Position numbers and translations under genes: made by a program
The notes under the pieces: generated by a model
The model's database searches: none
What the model was told of the DNA's origin: nothing
Seen by the model: the letters and a program-made list of their open reading frames with translations, nothing else
Source: Argopecten irradians
Taxonomy: Eukaryota; Mollusca; Bivalvia; Pectinida; Pectinidae
NCBI RefSeq assembly: GCF_041381155.1
Contig: NC_091134.1
Span: 40,445,338 to 40,509,337, forward strand
Length of the DNA: 64,000 nucleotides
Reading direction: 5' to 3'
In this document: piece by piece, positions 62,353-64,000 of the stretch
Position numbering within the stretch: position 1 is the stretch's first letter
How the letters are laid out: each line of letters opens with the position of its first letter

Positions 62353-63400
62353 TCAGTCTCCCACCGAACTGATCGTTCCTTGGAGTCCACGCGTATGCCT
62401 GCGAGAATCGGAAAATGACACAGATGTTGCAGGTTGAATGAAACTATTATCCCCAGTGTACCGCGAGAATCTCGTCCCATCTCGTCGAACACTTCCTCGT
62501 GTCAAAGAGCCCCGATCTTTATCGATGGATGAACGCGTGCGATCCTGTAGTAATTCCGGCGAACTTTGGGGAAGAAACACATTGACAAACACTTTACGTT
62601 TCTGAGGTTCTGGAGATTCTAATTTGAACGTTTGGTTCTTTGCCAATACATGGTCTGAATCTGACATTACCGATCGCTCCCCGCACCGGTATATCGTCCT
62701 ATTTCTACTGTTGGCCGAAGAAGAATTCTCCGAAAAGCTACAATTCGTAAGTTCCCTATCTGGAGTTGACGGTGGAGCCACAAGAATATCGTCCTCTTTC
62801 ACCGGTTCACTGTTTGTTTCCGCAATAGTTGACTGGTTCATACTATCTGAATTGTTACTAGGATCCACAGATCTACTGAACAGGTTATCGGGGAGCTTCA
62901 GATCAACAGAAGAGTCCGCTTTACCCCCATCAGACCGAACCCCATTTTTCGGTACGGATTTACCTACTAACCATGCGTCTTTATGACTCTTTACAAGTTG
63001 CCACTCATCTTTTGCAACCACTTGTTGGGTTTCGTCTTTCAACACATCTCCTCTGTTGCGGTAGATTCCTTCGATGATGTCCTTTTCTCCCTTTGTGAGT
63101 CCTGCTTTATCTCGGAGAAACATTCTCCCTGGACTTACTTTGACACCATTCGAACACCATGGCGTTCTACCACGTAACTTATCGCCCCCACTACGTTGTG
63201 AAGCGGCAAGATCCCTGTAAAATTTTGAAACAGACACACAGTCACCTAAGTCTTCTGACCAATCATAGAAGCGCGCAATGCTTACGTGTGACCGAGGCAT
63301 AGTGGCAGTGTCGGGCTTACAGCTTGCTGACCGGATCCGAGGCGATGGAGCAAACCTATGATCCGAATACGAGGTCTGAGGACGCCTGCTCAGGAATCCA
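62353..63400 (-). CDS. Unrecognised Ser/Arg-rich protein, last coding exon
   Basis: The last exon of a - strand gene, 348 codons plus TGA (62353-62355). The acceptor TCTCATTTTAG ends at 63401, and the exon begins with one base that completes a codon. The reading frame continues upstream of the acceptor but becomes intron-like (long hydrophobic AT-rich stretch) with no convincing ATG, so the start lies beyond the window or in an unseen exon. The first ~150 residues look ordered (SIARFYDWSEDLGDC, VSKFYRDLAAS, GRTPWCSNGVKVSPGRMFLR, GLTKGEKDIIEGIYRNRGD). The rest is Ser/Asn/Arg-rich and probably disordered, with a short VFVNVFLPQSSPELL stretch near residue 275. Composition and codon use differ clearly from the AT-rich surroundings, which supports coding. 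I do not recognise the family and assign no function. Confidence 0.72.
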
Positions 63401-64000
63401 CTAAAATGAGAAACAAAGAATGAATACAATATCTCATAGGATACAAATATACAAAATACACCCATTACATTATATTTTATTTTATTTATATTAAAACCAA
63501 TAATCCGAAGTCCAGCAAATATACCAGAACCCTGTCCCGAAGATGTACCAAAACCCATAACGTAACACAGACTGTTCCTTGCTTTGTGTTCCAATTGATT
63601 TAAACACGAGACACTTATTTACACGTACAGTGAGATGACGTGAAGTATCTCTATTGTCTCCTACCTTATCAAACTGTATCATACATACTCTGTTTACCAG
63701 AAGCTTTATCCGAAATCAATGGTATAAAGTATCTGGGATTAGCAACCATTACTGATACCTGAGAATCTCTGTGCTTAAATGACACACGGTAAACGATCTC
63801 TGCTCGTATGTTTACCCAATCAATAGTTAGTACACCTGACCACCCGACATGAAATCTCTTATTTACACCCCATCCCTAAGGTGCTGTCGATCTAGGGGTT
63901 TAGTGACAGTTATCTGTGCTGTCAGACACCGTCTAAACACACTAGTTCCTGAGATTTATGGAATTAGAGATACCTCCGTGTATCATCCTGTCTATACACT
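63401..64000 (-). other. Intron of the unrecognised - strand gene
   Basis: Upstream of the acceptor at 63401 I found no second exon with matching phase before the window ends. Confidence 0.45.

Overview
The window is eukaryotic nuclear DNA, AT-rich and dense in introns and repeats. Exons have standard GT-AG introns. Its dispersed elements (a tRNA-type SINE with a conserved TTTCTC..TACTC..CTTTCCTCCACC tail, and AGGGAGGTAACT-type motifs) together with Mab-21/cGAS-like genes point to a mollusc, most likely a bivalve. I cannot name the species from the sequence alone.

Region 1 (1-24721, + strand) holds the 3' part of a TIAM/still-life Rac guanine nucleotide exchange factor gene. Sixteen coding exons can be placed. 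Every junction keeps the reading frame, giving 1,050 residues ending at a TGA at 24719-24721. Domain order is coiled coil/Ex part of PHCCEx, Ras-binding domain, PDZ, Dbl-homology (DH), C-terminal PH, and a Ser-rich tail. The 5' part (N-terminus and first PH) lies upstream of the window. The introns carry minisatellites with periods of 39, 24 and 21 bp, a degenerate 32-bp repeat, and SINE pieces. A possible alternative terminal exon, encoding a tail that ends in ETYL, lies at 32235-32318.

Region 2 (24722-40165) is 3' UTR and intergenic sequence dominated by tandem arrays: an 18/20-bp array (30.35-32.09 kb), a 35-bp array in three subfamilies (33.46-38.35 kb), and a 31/36/40-bp array (38.97-40.17 kb).

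Region 3 (41249-48859, - strand) is a local cluster of Mab-21-domain (cGAS-like/Mab-21 nucleotidyltransferase-fold) genes in three stages of decay. There is one intact 704-codon single-exon gene, one short relic (about 44.9-45.28 kb), and one nearly full-length copy broken by an in-frame TAA and a later frameshift. The intact and broken copies share a block of about 320 bp that is far more alike than its flanks, which suggests gene conversion. Upstream of the broken copy are three perfect TGACGTCA sites within 56 bp, followed by two foldback elements with a shared CTCGGCAAGCCTCG core.

Region 4 (49.6-64 kb) is mostly gene-poor. It has a 58-bp satellite-like array of about 63 copies with higher-order structure (54.64-58.28 kb) and, at the right end, the last coding exon of an unrecognised Ser/Arg-rich gene on the - strand (62353-63400). 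I saw no rRNA genes, convincing functional tRNA, CRISPR array, transposase or reverse transcriptase.
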